Of a DNA stretch of 55,839 nt, positions 10,401 to 17,611 are shown one piece after another. A program made the position numbers and the translations under genes. How positions within the stretch are numbered: position 1 is the first letter of the stretch; each line of letters begins with the position of its first letter. This stretch comes from Candidatus Aquidulcis sp. (GTDB taxonomy: Bacteria; Chloroflexota; Anaerolineae; Anaerolineales; UBA4823). The notes beneath the pieces are model-generated. The model ran no database searches, was not told where the DNA came from, and saw only the letters and a list, made by a program, of their open reading frames with translations. The stretch spans positions 16,654-72,492 of the forward strand of contig DYIZ01000011.1 of the NCBI GenBank assembly GCA_020723385.1. The letters are read 5' to 3'.

Positions 10401-11034
10401 CGGCGTTGTCGTTGGTGTCCATCGCAGAACCGCCCGCGCCGCCCGGCTGCCGCTCCAGCGAGATGCCGTTTTCCATGCCTGGGGCAAGCGTCCCCTCGAA
10501 GAAATCATCCTGCGACTTGGCCCAGCCCACCGTGTCCAGCACATCACCGCCCGTGTTGCGAAGCTGCAACCCGCCGTTGAAGGGATTGAGCGCCTGCTCG
10601 TATTCCCCATCCGCCATGACGCCGACATCCTGCCCGGCCTGCACCAGCAGCAGATGCCCCTGCGGCGGGATGAGGGTGGACGTGCGCCAGCGGTAGACGA
10701 TCAAATCTTCCGCGCTGGACGGCAGGCGGTACCACAGCGCCCAGCCCTGCAAATCCACGATTGCCGCGCTGCGGTTGTATAGCTCGATGAACTCGTAGTT
10801 GTTGTTGCCCTGCACGCCGGCGAGGATTTCGGAGATGAGCACGGGGGATGCGCCGGGGGCGAGGGGGGTGGGAGTAATGACCGTTGACGGTTGCCCGCCG
10901 ACCGTGGGGGGGATGGGTGTGGGGGTTGACGGCGCGGTCGTCGGTCGCAGGTCTGCTGTCGGGGCAGCCGTTGGGTTGGTGCAGGCGGCGAGGAGGGTGA
11001 GGATGATGAGGAGGGGGATGAGGTGTTTGGTCAT
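7453..11034 (-). CDS. Large modular lipoprotein nuclease (lamin-tail, OB-fold and EEP phosphoesterase domains)
   Basis: Probably a surface-anchored DNase or phosphodiesterase. The start is the ATG at 11034, preceded by AAGGA, giving a lipoprotein signal with lipobox LLAAC. After a Thr/Pro neck (about residues 20-60) comes a lamin-tail-like domain (LISEILAG, YEFIELYNR, LQGWALWY), DUF11-type repeats (APGGQFVYAVTVANHTGQ), OB-fold modules (VKIGDRVRVRGQVQVY), and a C-terminal endonuclease/exonuclease/phosphatase domain with MTWNVENLFD, IIALQEVEN, VVGDLNSYF and the final SDHDPVVVTFG. The order resembles ExeM-type extracellular nucleases. A heptamer array encodes the linker just before the catalytic domain. 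Length is about 1193 residues. It follows another lipoprotein gene by 40 nt. Confidence 0.9.
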   Translation of the reverse strand: MTKHLIPLLIILTLLAACTNPTAAPTADLRPTTAPSTPTPIPPTVGGQPSTVITPTPLAPGASPVLISEILAGVQGNNNYEFIELYNRSAAIVDLQGWALWYRLPSSAEDLIVYRWRTSTLIPPQGHLLLVQAGQDVGVMADGEYEQALNPFNGGLQLRNTGGDVLDTVGWAKSQDDFFEGTLAPGMENGISLERQPGGAGGSAMDTNDNAADFALNASPDPQNTGSPLTPKVANYLEVSVSAPESAAPGGQFVYAVTVANHTGQNVNNVTVTLPIPPDLTIESLPEDIAAGDKNVLTWTIPYLGPDASLSTEIAVVTPWTYFTAVLTGYYAQAADWAMPGFGAPVHTAIEGGVIPIGTARTLTRAELTVEGIATMYTGGYYAGSGGVKFYLQDDTGGIQVYVDGGEGTVRVKIGDRVRVRGQVQVYRGAVELVPIAVPDDVTVLERSAADFPPETGATPAAIVAARTGADDLPGRLVTVEGAVTRVQEFSYSYEIDLADETGQVLTLYVDKQTPIVVERIEEGQRFRATGILEVRDTSVQLYPRVQADLTEIFPPILRLTADGPITAAAGGLVTYTLVVYNHTTDPLTNIAVTAMQPVGTSIASVDDGGLREGAAATWTVAELPPNGGSVRLHFTVAVAPDAGGQIVLDSVTALGWTETVSAAAVRTFIGDTVPIWAIQGDGFRSPFAFDEVTTEGIVTGVFRDLSGFFVQETASDDDPLTSPGVFISTGANAITVQPGDTVRVTGVVREQSQQTAILLSEATVLAQGGTLPIPVDLDPPTSTAKAAVYFEALEGTLVQVNGAALAVSPTTKYGEYAVVLPEHGVSRLYQGDDNGIMIMVDDGANIVHADRTTMAYAVASGDTLTGLIGPLAFTYEQYKIEPIALPNLQPSNLQPATIQPATSGQFSLMTWNVENLFDNQAPNPTDPPMPSKAEYEIQLEKVANTILAAGAPTIIALQEVENIGVLESIAAQEQLAAYQYKPVLIEGHDSRGIDVGYLIRGDRAKVLDVQQRDAPEGITSRPPLIVKIEVTTDNGPATVYVINNHFTSMSGGEASTESVRTAQAAWNVTLVAEILADDPEAYIAVVGDLNSYFLARPIQTLREGGLVHVFDACPGGVGADPSVCPSNERPYTYIYQGQAQVLDHILVTPSLMEKVVRVDVLHINADYPLPYPDDTSPAHKSDHDPVVVTFGV
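8326..8378. repeat. In-frame array of GGTTGNA heptamers in the nuclease gene
   Basis: Seven consecutive units close to GGTTGCA or GGTTGGA, two of them stretched to 8 nt, sit between the last OB-type module and the catalytic EEP domain. On the coding strand they give the linker peptide NLQPSNLQPATIQPA at about residues 886-903. Reading stays open, so the array behaves as an inserted flexible linker. Confidence 0.85.
10879..10963. repeat. Heptamer repeats in the lipoprotein neck of the nuclease
   Basis: GACCGTT/GACGGTT copies at 10879-10893 and a run GGTCGTC, GGTCGCA, GGTCTGC at 10936-10963 encode the Thr/Pro neck just after the lipobox, including TADLRPTTAPSTPTP. Nearly the same DNA and peptide occur in the neck of the neighbouring lipoprotein (12638-12665). 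Confidence 0.75.
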
Positions 11035-11049
11035 GAGGAAAATCCTTTT

Positions 11050-11077
11050 GAATGAGGGGATAAGGGAGTAGGGGTTA
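11050..11077. repeat. Heptamer array in the gap between two lipoprotein genes
   Basis: Four units of the type GGGATAA/GGGAGTA in 7-nt register. The last unit supplies the TAA stop codon (11075-11077, minus strand) of the upstream propeller lipoprotein gene. The same sequence family appears, as the complementary CCCTATC type, inside the oxidoreductase gene at 23357-23391 and in the gap at 41998-42066. Confidence 0.75.
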
Positions 11078-12751
11078 TCGCGCGCCGACCCAGGTAGAGG
11101 CGATGGAGTCTGGCAGGTGATCAACCAAGGTGAGATAGCTCGATGCCAGATCGAAGTAAAACAATTGTTTCGATGAGCTATCGGTAATTATGAAGGCTCC
11201 GGTTGAATCGTCTCGCCAGATGAGATCATAACTTTCGGTTGTCCCCCCAATCCATTGTGACTGGCCCGTGGCAAGGCTGAAGTAATTAAGCCCTGGTTTC
11301 TGATCGGGCTTATTGGCCGGTGAATAATAGACGAAACCTGCCGAATCAGGCCGCCAACTCGTTGTAGTAGACTCTTTGTTAACGGTAGCGCCTTCGGCAA
11401 TTTCGCTGATCAACGTTCCATCTGCAGAAAAGAGGCGCAGCCAGTCTGATTCGCCGACAAACCATTGCCCATCAGGGGATACTATTGGGTAGCCATATTC
11501 ATCGAAACAGGTTGATTCTCCATTTTCGATTAAGACGCCGTAAGTGCAAGGCATATTCATCGATTCGTTGCCTACAAAATACTTGTTCATCCCTGGCAAC
11601 CAGACCGGAAAAATTGGAGGTATTGTTGAAGTCGAAAATAGCTTCGGTGTGAGATCGTAGGGGCCGACAATTTGGTAGCCTTTTGTAAGACCAGTTGCAC
11701 TGTCTATTGGATTAAAAAATGTGTCCTTTGTTCGGTCATTGAAATAGGCTCCAAAAATGATTTGCCCCTGGTAAAGCCAGGTCATTTCGCTTTTTGTAAT
11801 ATCCATACGCCTCACGTTATAAGCGTCAATGTGCTCTTCATAAGATACAAAAGTATCATACCCAATCCAACCCAATAATTGTGTGCATTGGTCTGGCTTG
11901 AAAAGCCACTTCACTTCACTGCCATCCACTGCCGCCGCCCAAACACCTACCTCATGACATCCCATTCCCCATCCGTCAAGCTCACGATGCACGATCCAGC
12001 GGCTATTCGGCGACCATTCAGGCTCGGATGCCTGGCCTAACCCATCGGTCAACCGATGGATTTGATCCGTGACCGTATCGTAAACATAAACATCCGAAGT
12101 CGGCCCATCAATCGCGCCGACGAAGGCCAGATACCTGCCATTTGGCGACCATACCGGGGAACCCCATACTGCGGAATCAAATGTCGCAATCGAGTCAATA
12201 TCACTCGGCATATCAGGATAGGATGCAATTGGGATGATTTCCAGGCTCAAATCTGGCAAACTCAGCAGAAAAATAGCGTGGCGATGGATGTCATCCGCGG
12301 CGAAACCCTGAAGCGTTGTTCGTCCAGCGAGAAGATTCCCGTTAGGCGAGCCGGTGAATTCCCAACCTTGAATGGGCAGCACGGTTTTCCCAGTTCCATC
12401 GGCGTTGACCGCAATCCAACCATCATCGCTGCCAGCGTAAACCAGCCACGGGCCGTTGTCGTTGAGCGCAACACTAGGATCGGCAGTTGGGGCAGATGTT
12501 TGTGATGGTATTCGTGTGTGCGTGATCGTTGGCGGCGGCGAAGTGCGAGAAGGTGGAATATGGGTATAGGTGGCAATCCGCGTGGAAGTTGTGGCGGTCG
12601 CCGACGGCTGGCTGCTGGTTGTCGGGGTAGAGGGTGCGGTCGTCGGTCGGCGGTCTGCGGTCGGTGTTGGCGGGGCGTTGGTCGTTGCCGGGCTGGCGCA
12701 GGCAGTGATAATGTTGATCAACAGAACGAGAACAATAATGAATTTGCGCAT
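11075..12751 (-). CDS. Lipoprotein with TolB/WD40-like beta-propeller
   Basis: The start is the ATG at 12751, preceded by an ideal GGAGG, giving a lipoprotein signal with lipobox IITAC. A neck of about 80 Thr/Ser/Pro-rich residues leads into repeated propeller blades: SPNGNLLAG, SPVWSPNGRYLAFVG, PEWSPNSRWIVHREL, VSPDGQWFVG and SWRPDSAGFVYYS, the pattern of TolB-like six-bladed propellers. About 558 residues. It is probably exported and lipid-anchored, binding a protein or sugar partner that cannot be named. The neck shares the motif TAD-RPTTAPSTPT with the next lipoprotein, coded by a heptamer array. The stop codon lies in another heptamer array. Confidence 0.85.
   Translation of the reverse strand: MRKFIIVLVLLINIITACASPATTNAPPTPTADRRPTTAPSTPTTSSQPSATATTSTRIATYTHIPPSRTSPPPTITHTRIPSQTSAPTADPSVALNDNGPWLVYAGSDDGWIAVNADGTGKTVLPIQGWEFTGSPNGNLLAGRTTLQGFAADDIHRHAIFLLSLPDLSLEIIPIASYPDMPSDIDSIATFDSAVWGSPVWSPNGRYLAFVGAIDGPTSDVYVYDTVTDQIHRLTDGLGQASEPEWSPNSRWIVHRELDGWGMGCHEVGVWAAAVDGSEVKWLFKPDQCTQLLGWIGYDTFVSYEEHIDAYNVRRMDITKSEMTWLYQGQIIFGAYFNDRTKDTFFNPIDSATGLTKGYQIVGPYDLTPKLFSTSTIPPIFPVWLPGMNKYFVGNESMNMPCTYGVLIENGESTCFDEYGYPIVSPDGQWFVGESDWLRLFSADGTLISEIAEGATVNKESTTTSWRPDSAGFVYYSPANKPDQKPGLNYFSLATGQSQWIGGTTESYDLIWRDDSTGAFIITDSSSKQLFYFDLASSYLTLVDHLPDSIASTWVGAR
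12638..12665. repeat. In-frame GGTCNNC heptamer array in a lipoprotein neck
   Basis: Four uninterrupted 7-nt units (GGTCGTC, GGTCGGC, GGTCTGC, GGTCGGT). On the coding strand they give TADRRPTTAP near residue 30, directly behind the lipobox. The adjacent nuclease lipoprotein carries the same array at 10936-10963. Confidence 0.85.
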
Positions 12752-12762
12752 GATTACCTCCC

Positions 12763-13326
12763 TCAATAGTATTCCTCCATCCCCTCGATCCCGATCCGCT
12801 TGCCCTTCTCCGTCATCTTGATGAAATTTCGCAACCTTTTTTGGAATTCTTCCGGCCGGCTGCGCGCCCCCTCGATGTACGCGACCCGGATGCGCCGGTA
12901 TGGCTCGGAGAAATTCTGGTAGTTTTCCCACGCCCTCGGGTTGGCCTGGAGCGCGGCCAGAATATCCGCTGGGAACTCGAACGCCTCCGCCATCACTTCC
13001 ACCACCGACACCAGCACCTCATCCACTACCTTGCCCTGGGCGATCATTATCTTCAGCCGCTCCTTGTTGGGCTGTGAATACGCGCTGCGGGGATTCCTGG
13101 GCGAGAATCGCTGGGCGAAGCTTTCTTCGTCGAGCTTTTTTGCCGTGCTGTCAATCCAGCCGAAACACAGCGCCTCCTCGACCGCCGCGTTGTACGAGAT
13201 GCGCGGCTTGCCGGTCTCCTTGCGGTAATAGACCAGCCAGATTTCTTTCCTGGTCTTGTAATTCGCTTCCAGCCAGGCGCGCCAGTCCTCCCGGTTGACG
13301 ACGTAGAGTGTTTCAGTGATGTTCAT
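12763..13326 (-). CDS. YdeI/OmpD-associated family protein
   Basis: 187 residues matching the YdeI/OmdA-type family often annotated as bacteriocin-protection proteins. Diagnostic segments are WRAWLEANYKTRKEIWLVYY, the core YNAAVEEALCFGWIDS and FSPRNPRSAYSQPNKER, followed by the second helical domain (ILAALQANPRAWENYQNF). The molecular function is poorly defined. The ATG at 13324-13326 overlaps the glpC stop as ATGA, so I prefer it over starts further upstream in the same frame. The overlap makes it part of the glycerol operon transcript, though a metabolic link is not evident. Confidence 0.88.
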   Translation of the reverse strand: MNITETLYVVNREDWRAWLEANYKTRKEIWLVYYRKETGKPRISYNAAVEEALCFGWIDSTAKKLDEESFAQRFSPRNPRSAYSQPNKERLKIMIAQGKVVDEVLVSVVEVMAEAFEFPADILAALQANPRAWENYQNFSEPYRRIRVAYIEGARSRPEEFQKRLRNFIKMTEKGKRIGIEGMEEYY

Positions 13327-14621
13327 TTCTCGACTTCCAGCTTCCTCAGCACCTCCGCCAATGCGCCTTCGACTTCGATGCCCATTGCCGCTGCCAGCAG
13401 TTCTACTGGATGGACTGCTGGCACCCCGGTCGAGCCGGTGATCTGCCAGCGGCAGGTCTCGCTGTCGCAGATCGCAATCGGCGCTCCAGACTCTTTCACA
13501 AACTCGAACAGCGGCTCGCCGACCGATTGGGAAATCCCATACTTCTCGACTTTGTAGCCATACGTCCCGGCGATGCCGCAGCAAGCGGCATGCCCGTCAA
13601 TAGCGTGCAACCCTGGAATCAGATCGAGCACCTCCAGCCCCGGTTTTCCCAGCCGGTGGCCGCGATACTGGCAAGGGATGTGATAGGGCAGTGTGAGCGG
13701 AATCGCCCGGAGGGGTGGGGGAGTCGCATCATCCCAGTGCATCAGCACGAACTCGTTGAAATCGAACGTGTTCTCGGCTACCAACGTTGTGTCGTCATCG
13801 TGCATATCGAGCAGCTCGGGGGCTTCCTCTTTCAGTGTCAGTGTGCAGGAGGTGGATGTGCCCACAATCGGGATACCCTGCCGGGCGTATTCGACCAGCG
13901 AGCGCACATTGCGTTCGTGATATTGGCGTGCCGCCGGGAATTCACCGTTCGAGAGCAGCGGCAGACCGCAGCAGTTCTGCTTCGGGATGATCACCTCGAA
14001 CCCCAGGGCCTCCAATACCCGAACGGCTGCCCGCCCAACGCGGGGCTCGTAATACTCAGTCGAGCAGCCGTGGAAATAGGCCACTTGGGGCCGGTGATTT
14101 CCAACGGCAGACCGCTGACCGCTGACCGCTGACCGCTTCTTCAGCCACGTCGAAAATTTCTCCCCGGTAAACGGCGGGAAATAGGCATCCTTCGCCACCC
14201 CGAAAGTTTTCTCGAACACCCAGCGCGCCGGCTTGAAGTTGAAAACAAAATTAGCCAGCGGCGCTACCGGCTGGGCAAATGTCCCCAATAGCTCGGTGCG
14301 CGCCATCACATTGTTGCGCAGTCTCCTGACGGGCGGCACTTTGCCTTGCTGCACCAATGTCGCCCGCACACGAGCATTCATCTCGGCGATCTTCACTCCG
14401 GTTGGGCAGATCATGTTACATACCCGGCAGCCTGAGCAGTAATCCACTGACTTATCGGGTGTTGGTTGGCCCTCCATACGGAACCGCCCGCCCTGTGGGG
14501 CTTCGTATTTCGGGCCAGGGAACAGATCAGTCACCGCCGACACCGGGCAAGCGGTGGTGCAGATGTTGCATTTGATGCATTGGTCGAGAGTGAGCTCGAC
14601 GGGGATATGTTGTGATTTCAT
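13323..14621 (-). CDS. glpC: Anaerobic glycerol-3-phosphate dehydrogenase subunit C
   Basis: GlpC anchors the GlpAB flavoprotein to the membrane and passes electrons to quinone. Two ferredoxin-type [4Fe-4S] motifs are at the N-terminus (CIKCNICTTACP near residue 16 and CSGCRVCNMICP near 62), and two CCG domains follow (QNCCGLPLLSNGEF and HAACCGIAGTYGYK). Length, 432 residues, is slightly above the usual 400. Part of the excess is an in-frame heptamer array coding RSAVSGQRSAVG at about residues 162-171, between the two halves of the protein. It overlaps the glpA-glpB fusion gene by 4 nt. Confidence 0.93.
   Translation of the reverse strand: MKSQHIPVELTLDQCIKCNICTTACPVSAVTDLFPGPKYEAPQGGRFRMEGQPTPDKSVDYCSGCRVCNMICPTGVKIAEMNARVRATLVQQGKVPPVRRLRNNVMARTELLGTFAQPVAPLANFVFNFKPARWVFEKTFGVAKDAYFPPFTGEKFSTWLKKRSAVSGQRSAVGNHRPQVAYFHGCSTEYYEPRVGRAAVRVLEALGFEVIIPKQNCCGLPLLSNGEFPAARQYHERNVRSLVEYARQGIPIVGTSTSCTLTLKEEAPELLDMHDDDTTLVAENTFDFNEFVLMHWDDATPPPLRAIPLTLPYHIPCQYRGHRLGKPGLEVLDLIPGLHAIDGHAACCGIAGTYGYKVEKYGISQSVGEPLFEFVKESGAPIAICDSETCRWQITGSTGVPAVHPVELLAAAMGIEVEGALAEVLRKLEVEK
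14110..14137. repeat. Perfect GACCGCT x4 array inside glpC
   Basis: Four identical 7-nt units in direct tandem, preceded by a degenerate unit (AACGGCA). On the coding strand they read as the seven-residue repeat QRSAVSG. The array lies in the linker before the first CCG domain, so it probably does not touch the clusters. Confidence 0.95.
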
Positions 14622-17566
14622 GCTCTCTCTCCGGTGACGAATCCTGTTACCAGCGCAATCCCCTCCAACGACCTCTCCCGAATCGGGTCGCAGTTTGCCA
14701 GCGCGCCGCCTACCGTGAACAGATTATCGTAAGTGATGCGGCCCTCGGGGCCGGTGGGTTGGAATCTGGAATTGACAGGGATCCCCGCCCTGAAAAGTGG
14801 ATGCCCGCCCGATGCAAGAAACCGGCGCTGGAACCACTCCGCGCGATTGGCTGGCAGTTTGACGGGAATCCCTAGCGCTGTATCATGCGCATAGCCATTA
14901 TCGCCTATTATCAAACCGCCGCCAAGCAAACCTCCAGTAGCCAAAACAAAAGATTCAGCCTTATGAACAACATTACGCGCGGCTGCCTCGCTGAGTACCT
15001 GGCCGATCCGTGATGGTTGGTGCCCATCTTCGGTCATGCCTGTCACCAACATCCCATCGAATACCCGCCCGCCGGCCTTTTCGATGGCAGCAATCAGCAA
15101 ATTATGCAGCCGGATTCCCGGCACGGAAGGGGGCAGCCCGGGGATTTCGAAGACCGTCCGTCCTAACTGCGTTTCAAGATCACGCTTGGCTTCCATTGGA
15201 CGTTTTAGCCCGAGTACTGCCGGAAAACCAACACGCGTGGCGTTGGTCAATTTGGGCTTGAGGGCTGCCACCACCTCGGCGCGGAATTCCGGCGTATCGA
15301 ACAGCCGCGCCAGCACCATCCCCGTGACAAATTTCCGCTGCCGCAAACTGGGTAAGTCAAGTATGACGTCTGTCGCAAAAATAGCCTGGGCGTTGAGATT
15401 GTCGGTCAGCAGGCAGGAACAAAAATCCAGGAATTGTTCGAAGCCCACGATCAGCATCGGGTCGCGGCGGTGCAGGTCGCCCTCAATCATCATTTCTGGA
15501 GCCAGGCAGGTTGGCCGCACCGCACCGACTGCCGTGGGTAATAGCCAGTTGTGCTCCAGCGAGCCGTGCATCGGATAATCTGTTTCAGCGCATAATCCTC
15601 GGAACGCGGCGAGCGCCTCGTCGAGGTGGTTAATTCCAGCCAGGGCATACGGATGCTGCGGGTGATCGGCGATGAATTTTGGGAGCGCCGCCGCCAGCGA
15701 ATCCACCGCCCGCCAGCTATCGGGCGGGTAATAGCCAAGCACATCCACGCAGCCCGACCCCCAATGGTTCGCCCCCCAGCCTTTGGCGATAACCTTGACT
15801 TTCTTCCCCTTCGAGGCGGCTCGCCAGGCCGTGACCAGCCCGGATAGGCCTGCACCGATGACGAGAACGTCTGACCATTGACGGGAGACCGTGGACGGTT
15901 GTTGCTGCCCTTCGGCCTTCGGTCTTGCGCTTTCGCTCTTCGGTCTTCGGTCTTCGGTCGCCTCATACGCCTCCGGCGACAGCCGGCCCTCTTTCGGCCC
16001 CGGCAGGTGATCCACGTTCAACACATTGAGGTAGATCAGCTCGTCGAGACGCTCCTGGCGAAGCTGTTGTCCCCACAACACCGGCAGCACACCTTTCCAG
16101 CGTTCCTGCAAGAAATCCCGCAAAGCGACGTTGGTCTGCTCGACGGGGGGGTGGCGCAGCCGGTGGAGCATGGCAGCCGCCCGGACGGTGCAGAACCCAC
16201 CCTGGCAAGGCCCCATCCCCAGCCGGGCATCGCGGCGCACATCGTCCAGCGTCTTGGCGTCACCCTCGACGATGGCGCGCTCGATATCCTCCCGCGTCGC
16301 CAGCTCGCATTCGCAGATAAGCTGCCCGTAAGTATAATCGTGCTCGATTTCGGCGAGACGATGGCCCAAAGAATGACCGCCGACCGCAGACGGCAAGACT
16401 TCGAGATGCGTCCGGCATTCCCGCCGTGTCCCCAGCTTCTCACACACCTTGTCCACCGTCACTTCGGCCATTTTCCGGTAAGTGGTCCATTTCCCGCTGG
16501 TGATGGTGATCATACCGGCGACGCCATCGCGCATTTCGTGATCGAGCAGCGTGAAGGCGCGGGTGATGTCGCGGTTTTGTTCAAACCCTAAAGGTTTTTG
16601 GAAACCTTTAGGGTTTTCCGTCTCCTGATACAGCGGGCGAACACCCGCCCAGGCGCGCAAGAAGCGCAGTTCGCGGAAATTGGGGATGATCTTTTCACCC
16701 TCGTCGAGCATCAACCGGACTTCCCAGGGTTCGATGCCGAAGTGATCGGGATCAGCCACCTTGACATCCGTTGTGCCGATGACGGCGACGGTGTGGGCCG
16801 GAACGAGAATATCGCCGTCGCCGGGCAGCTTGCAGCGGTTGATGACGGTATTCACCACCCGGTGGCTGACAGCCAGCATGGTGCCCTTGCCAGGGGTCAT
16901 GGCAATCTCGACTCCGGCTGTAGCGGCAACTTTCCCACACCACGCGCCAGCCGCGTTCACCACGAGATCCGCGCTAATTTCCACATCTTCGTCTTTGACC
17001 AGGTCGCGGCACATCGCGCCAACGACACGCCTTTCCGTCGCCATCAATTTGACAACTGGATGATAGCGAAGGATCTCCGCCCCGTGCTGGCGCGCCGACT
17101 CGGCGTTGAGGTCGGCAGCCAGGAAGGAATCGGCGGAGCCGTCGGGGACGCGAAAACAGCGGGTGATGCGCGGGTCGAGCAGGGGTTCCTCGCGCAGCAT
17201 CTGGGCGATGGGCACTTCCTCGCAGGAGATGCCCGCTGTCCGGCAGCCCTCAACGAATTTGGGCGCGTAAGCCGGGTCATCGTGCGGGGTGAGCACAAAA
17301 AAACCACCGGTATCCTCGATGCACTGCGGCATGATCTTGCGCAGGGTGCGGTTTTCCTCGATACACTCTTTGGCCGCGTGCGGGTCGCGCACCGCGTACC
17401 GTGCGCCGGAATGCAGCAAGCCGTGGTAGCGGCCAGATGTGCCATCGGTGAGATCGCGCCGTTCGACAAGGATCGTTTTGAAGCCGCGCAGGGCCAGGTC
17501 ACGCGCCACGCCCGTACCGGTGGCGCCGCCGCCGATGACGAGGACTTCGGTTTGGATGGTTCTCAT
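14618..17566 (-). CDS. glpA-glpB: GlpA-GlpB fusion: anaerobic glycerol-3-phosphate dehydrogenase catalytic and FAD subunits
   Basis: One 982-residue chain covers two proteins that are separate in E. coli (about 542 and 419 residues). The GlpA half has the FAD motif GGGATGTG at about 12-19, GRYHGLLHSGARYAV, FITITSGK-type sequence (MITITSGKWTTYR) and a BFD-like [2Fe-2S] module (ICECELATREDIE, GMGPCQGGFC) near 410-470. The GlpB half begins at VLVIGAGLSGLVTAW (about 568). The joint, about residues 537-565, is coded by degenerate heptamers. A 15-bp palindrome is also inserted in frame at about residues 317-328 (ENPKGFQKPLGF). It oxidises glycerol-3-phosphate to dihydroxyacetone phosphate with GlpC. 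No frameshift is visible, so the fusion appears intact. Confidence 0.9.
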   Translation of the reverse strand: MRTIQTEVLVIGGGATGTGVARDLALRGFKTILVERRDLTDGTSGRYHGLLHSGARYAVRDPHAAKECIEENRTLRKIMPQCIEDTGGFFVLTPHDDPAYAPKFVEGCRTAGISCEEVPIAQMLREEPLLDPRITRCFRVPDGSADSFLAADLNAESARQHGAEILRYHPVVKLMATERRVVGAMCRDLVKDEDVEISADLVVNAAGAWCGKVAATAGVEIAMTPGKGTMLAVSHRVVNTVINRCKLPGDGDILVPAHTVAVIGTTDVKVADPDHFGIEPWEVRLMLDEGEKIIPNFRELRFLRAWAGVRPLYQETENPKGFQKPLGFEQNRDITRAFTLLDHEMRDGVAGMITITSGKWTTYRKMAEVTVDKVCEKLGTRRECRTHLEVLPSAVGGHSLGHRLAEIEHDYTYGQLICECELATREDIERAIVEGDAKTLDDVRRDARLGMGPCQGGFCTVRAAAMLHRLRHPPVEQTNVALRDFLQERWKGVLPVLWGQQLRQERLDELIYLNVLNVDHLPGPKEGRLSPEAYEATEDRRPKSESARPKAEGQQQPSTVSRQWSDVLVIGAGLSGLVTAWRAASKGKKVKVIAKGWGANHWGSGCVDVLGYYPPDSWRAVDSLAAALPKFIADHPQHPYALAGINHLDEALAAFRGLCAETDYPMHGSLEHNWLLPTAVGAVRPTCLAPEMMIEGDLHRRDPMLIVGFEQFLDFCSCLLTDNLNAQAIFATDVILDLPSLRQRKFVTGMVLARLFDTPEFRAEVVAALKPKLTNATRVGFPAVLGLKRPMEAKRDLETQLGRTVFEIPGLPPSVPGIRLHNLLIAAIEKAGGRVFDGMLVTGMTEDGHQPSRIGQVLSEAAARNVVHKAESFVLATGGLLGGGLIIGDNGYAHDTALGIPVKLPANRAEWFQRRFLASGGHPLFRAGIPVNSRFQPTGPEGRITYDNLFTVGGALANCDPIRERSLEGIALVTGFVTGERA
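15873..15958. repeat. Heptamer array at the GlpA-GlpB joint
   Basis: Seven units in strict 7-nt register, mostly CTTCGGT with variants CTTCGGC, CTTGCGC and TTTCGCT, occupy 15910-15958. A second, looser run of GACCNTT/GACGG units lies at 15873-15900. They encode TEDRRPKSESARPKAEG and then TVSRQWSD, exactly between the end of the GlpA domain and the start of the GlpB Rossmann fold. Confidence 0.92.
16583..16616. repeat. Perfect 15-bp palindrome inserted in frame in glpA
   Basis: AAACCCTAAAGGTTT at 16583-16597 and its exact reverse complement at 16602-16616 are separated by TTGG. It codes ENPKGFQKPLGF on the glpA strand, at a position between AGVRPLYQ and the RDITRAFTLLDHE segment, where E. coli GlpA has a short loop. 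It has the same architecture (AAAC...GTTT arms, short T-rich loop) as the hairpin at 54955-54991. Confidence 0.92.
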
Positions 17567-17583
17567 AGTGGCCTCTTGGAAAA

Positions 17584-17611
17584 GGTTGGATGTTGCAGGT
17601 TTCAGGTTTTT
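17584..17611. repeat. GGTTTCA-type heptamer array at the methyltransferase stop
   Basis: Four units near GGTTGGA, TGTTGCA, GGTTTCA and GGTTTTT fill most of the 35-nt gap upstream of the glpA-glpB start. The array contains the TGA stop of the methyltransferase gene (17602-17604). Same unit family as the array in the nuclease gene at 8326-8378. Confidence 0.7.

Noticed and set aside
9133-10782. Long plus-strand open frame opposite the nuclease gene
   Set aside because: It has no recognisable domains, is rich in Arg/Gly/Asp typical of antisense reading of a GC-rich gene, and the minus strand carries clear domains, a signal peptide and a ribosome site.
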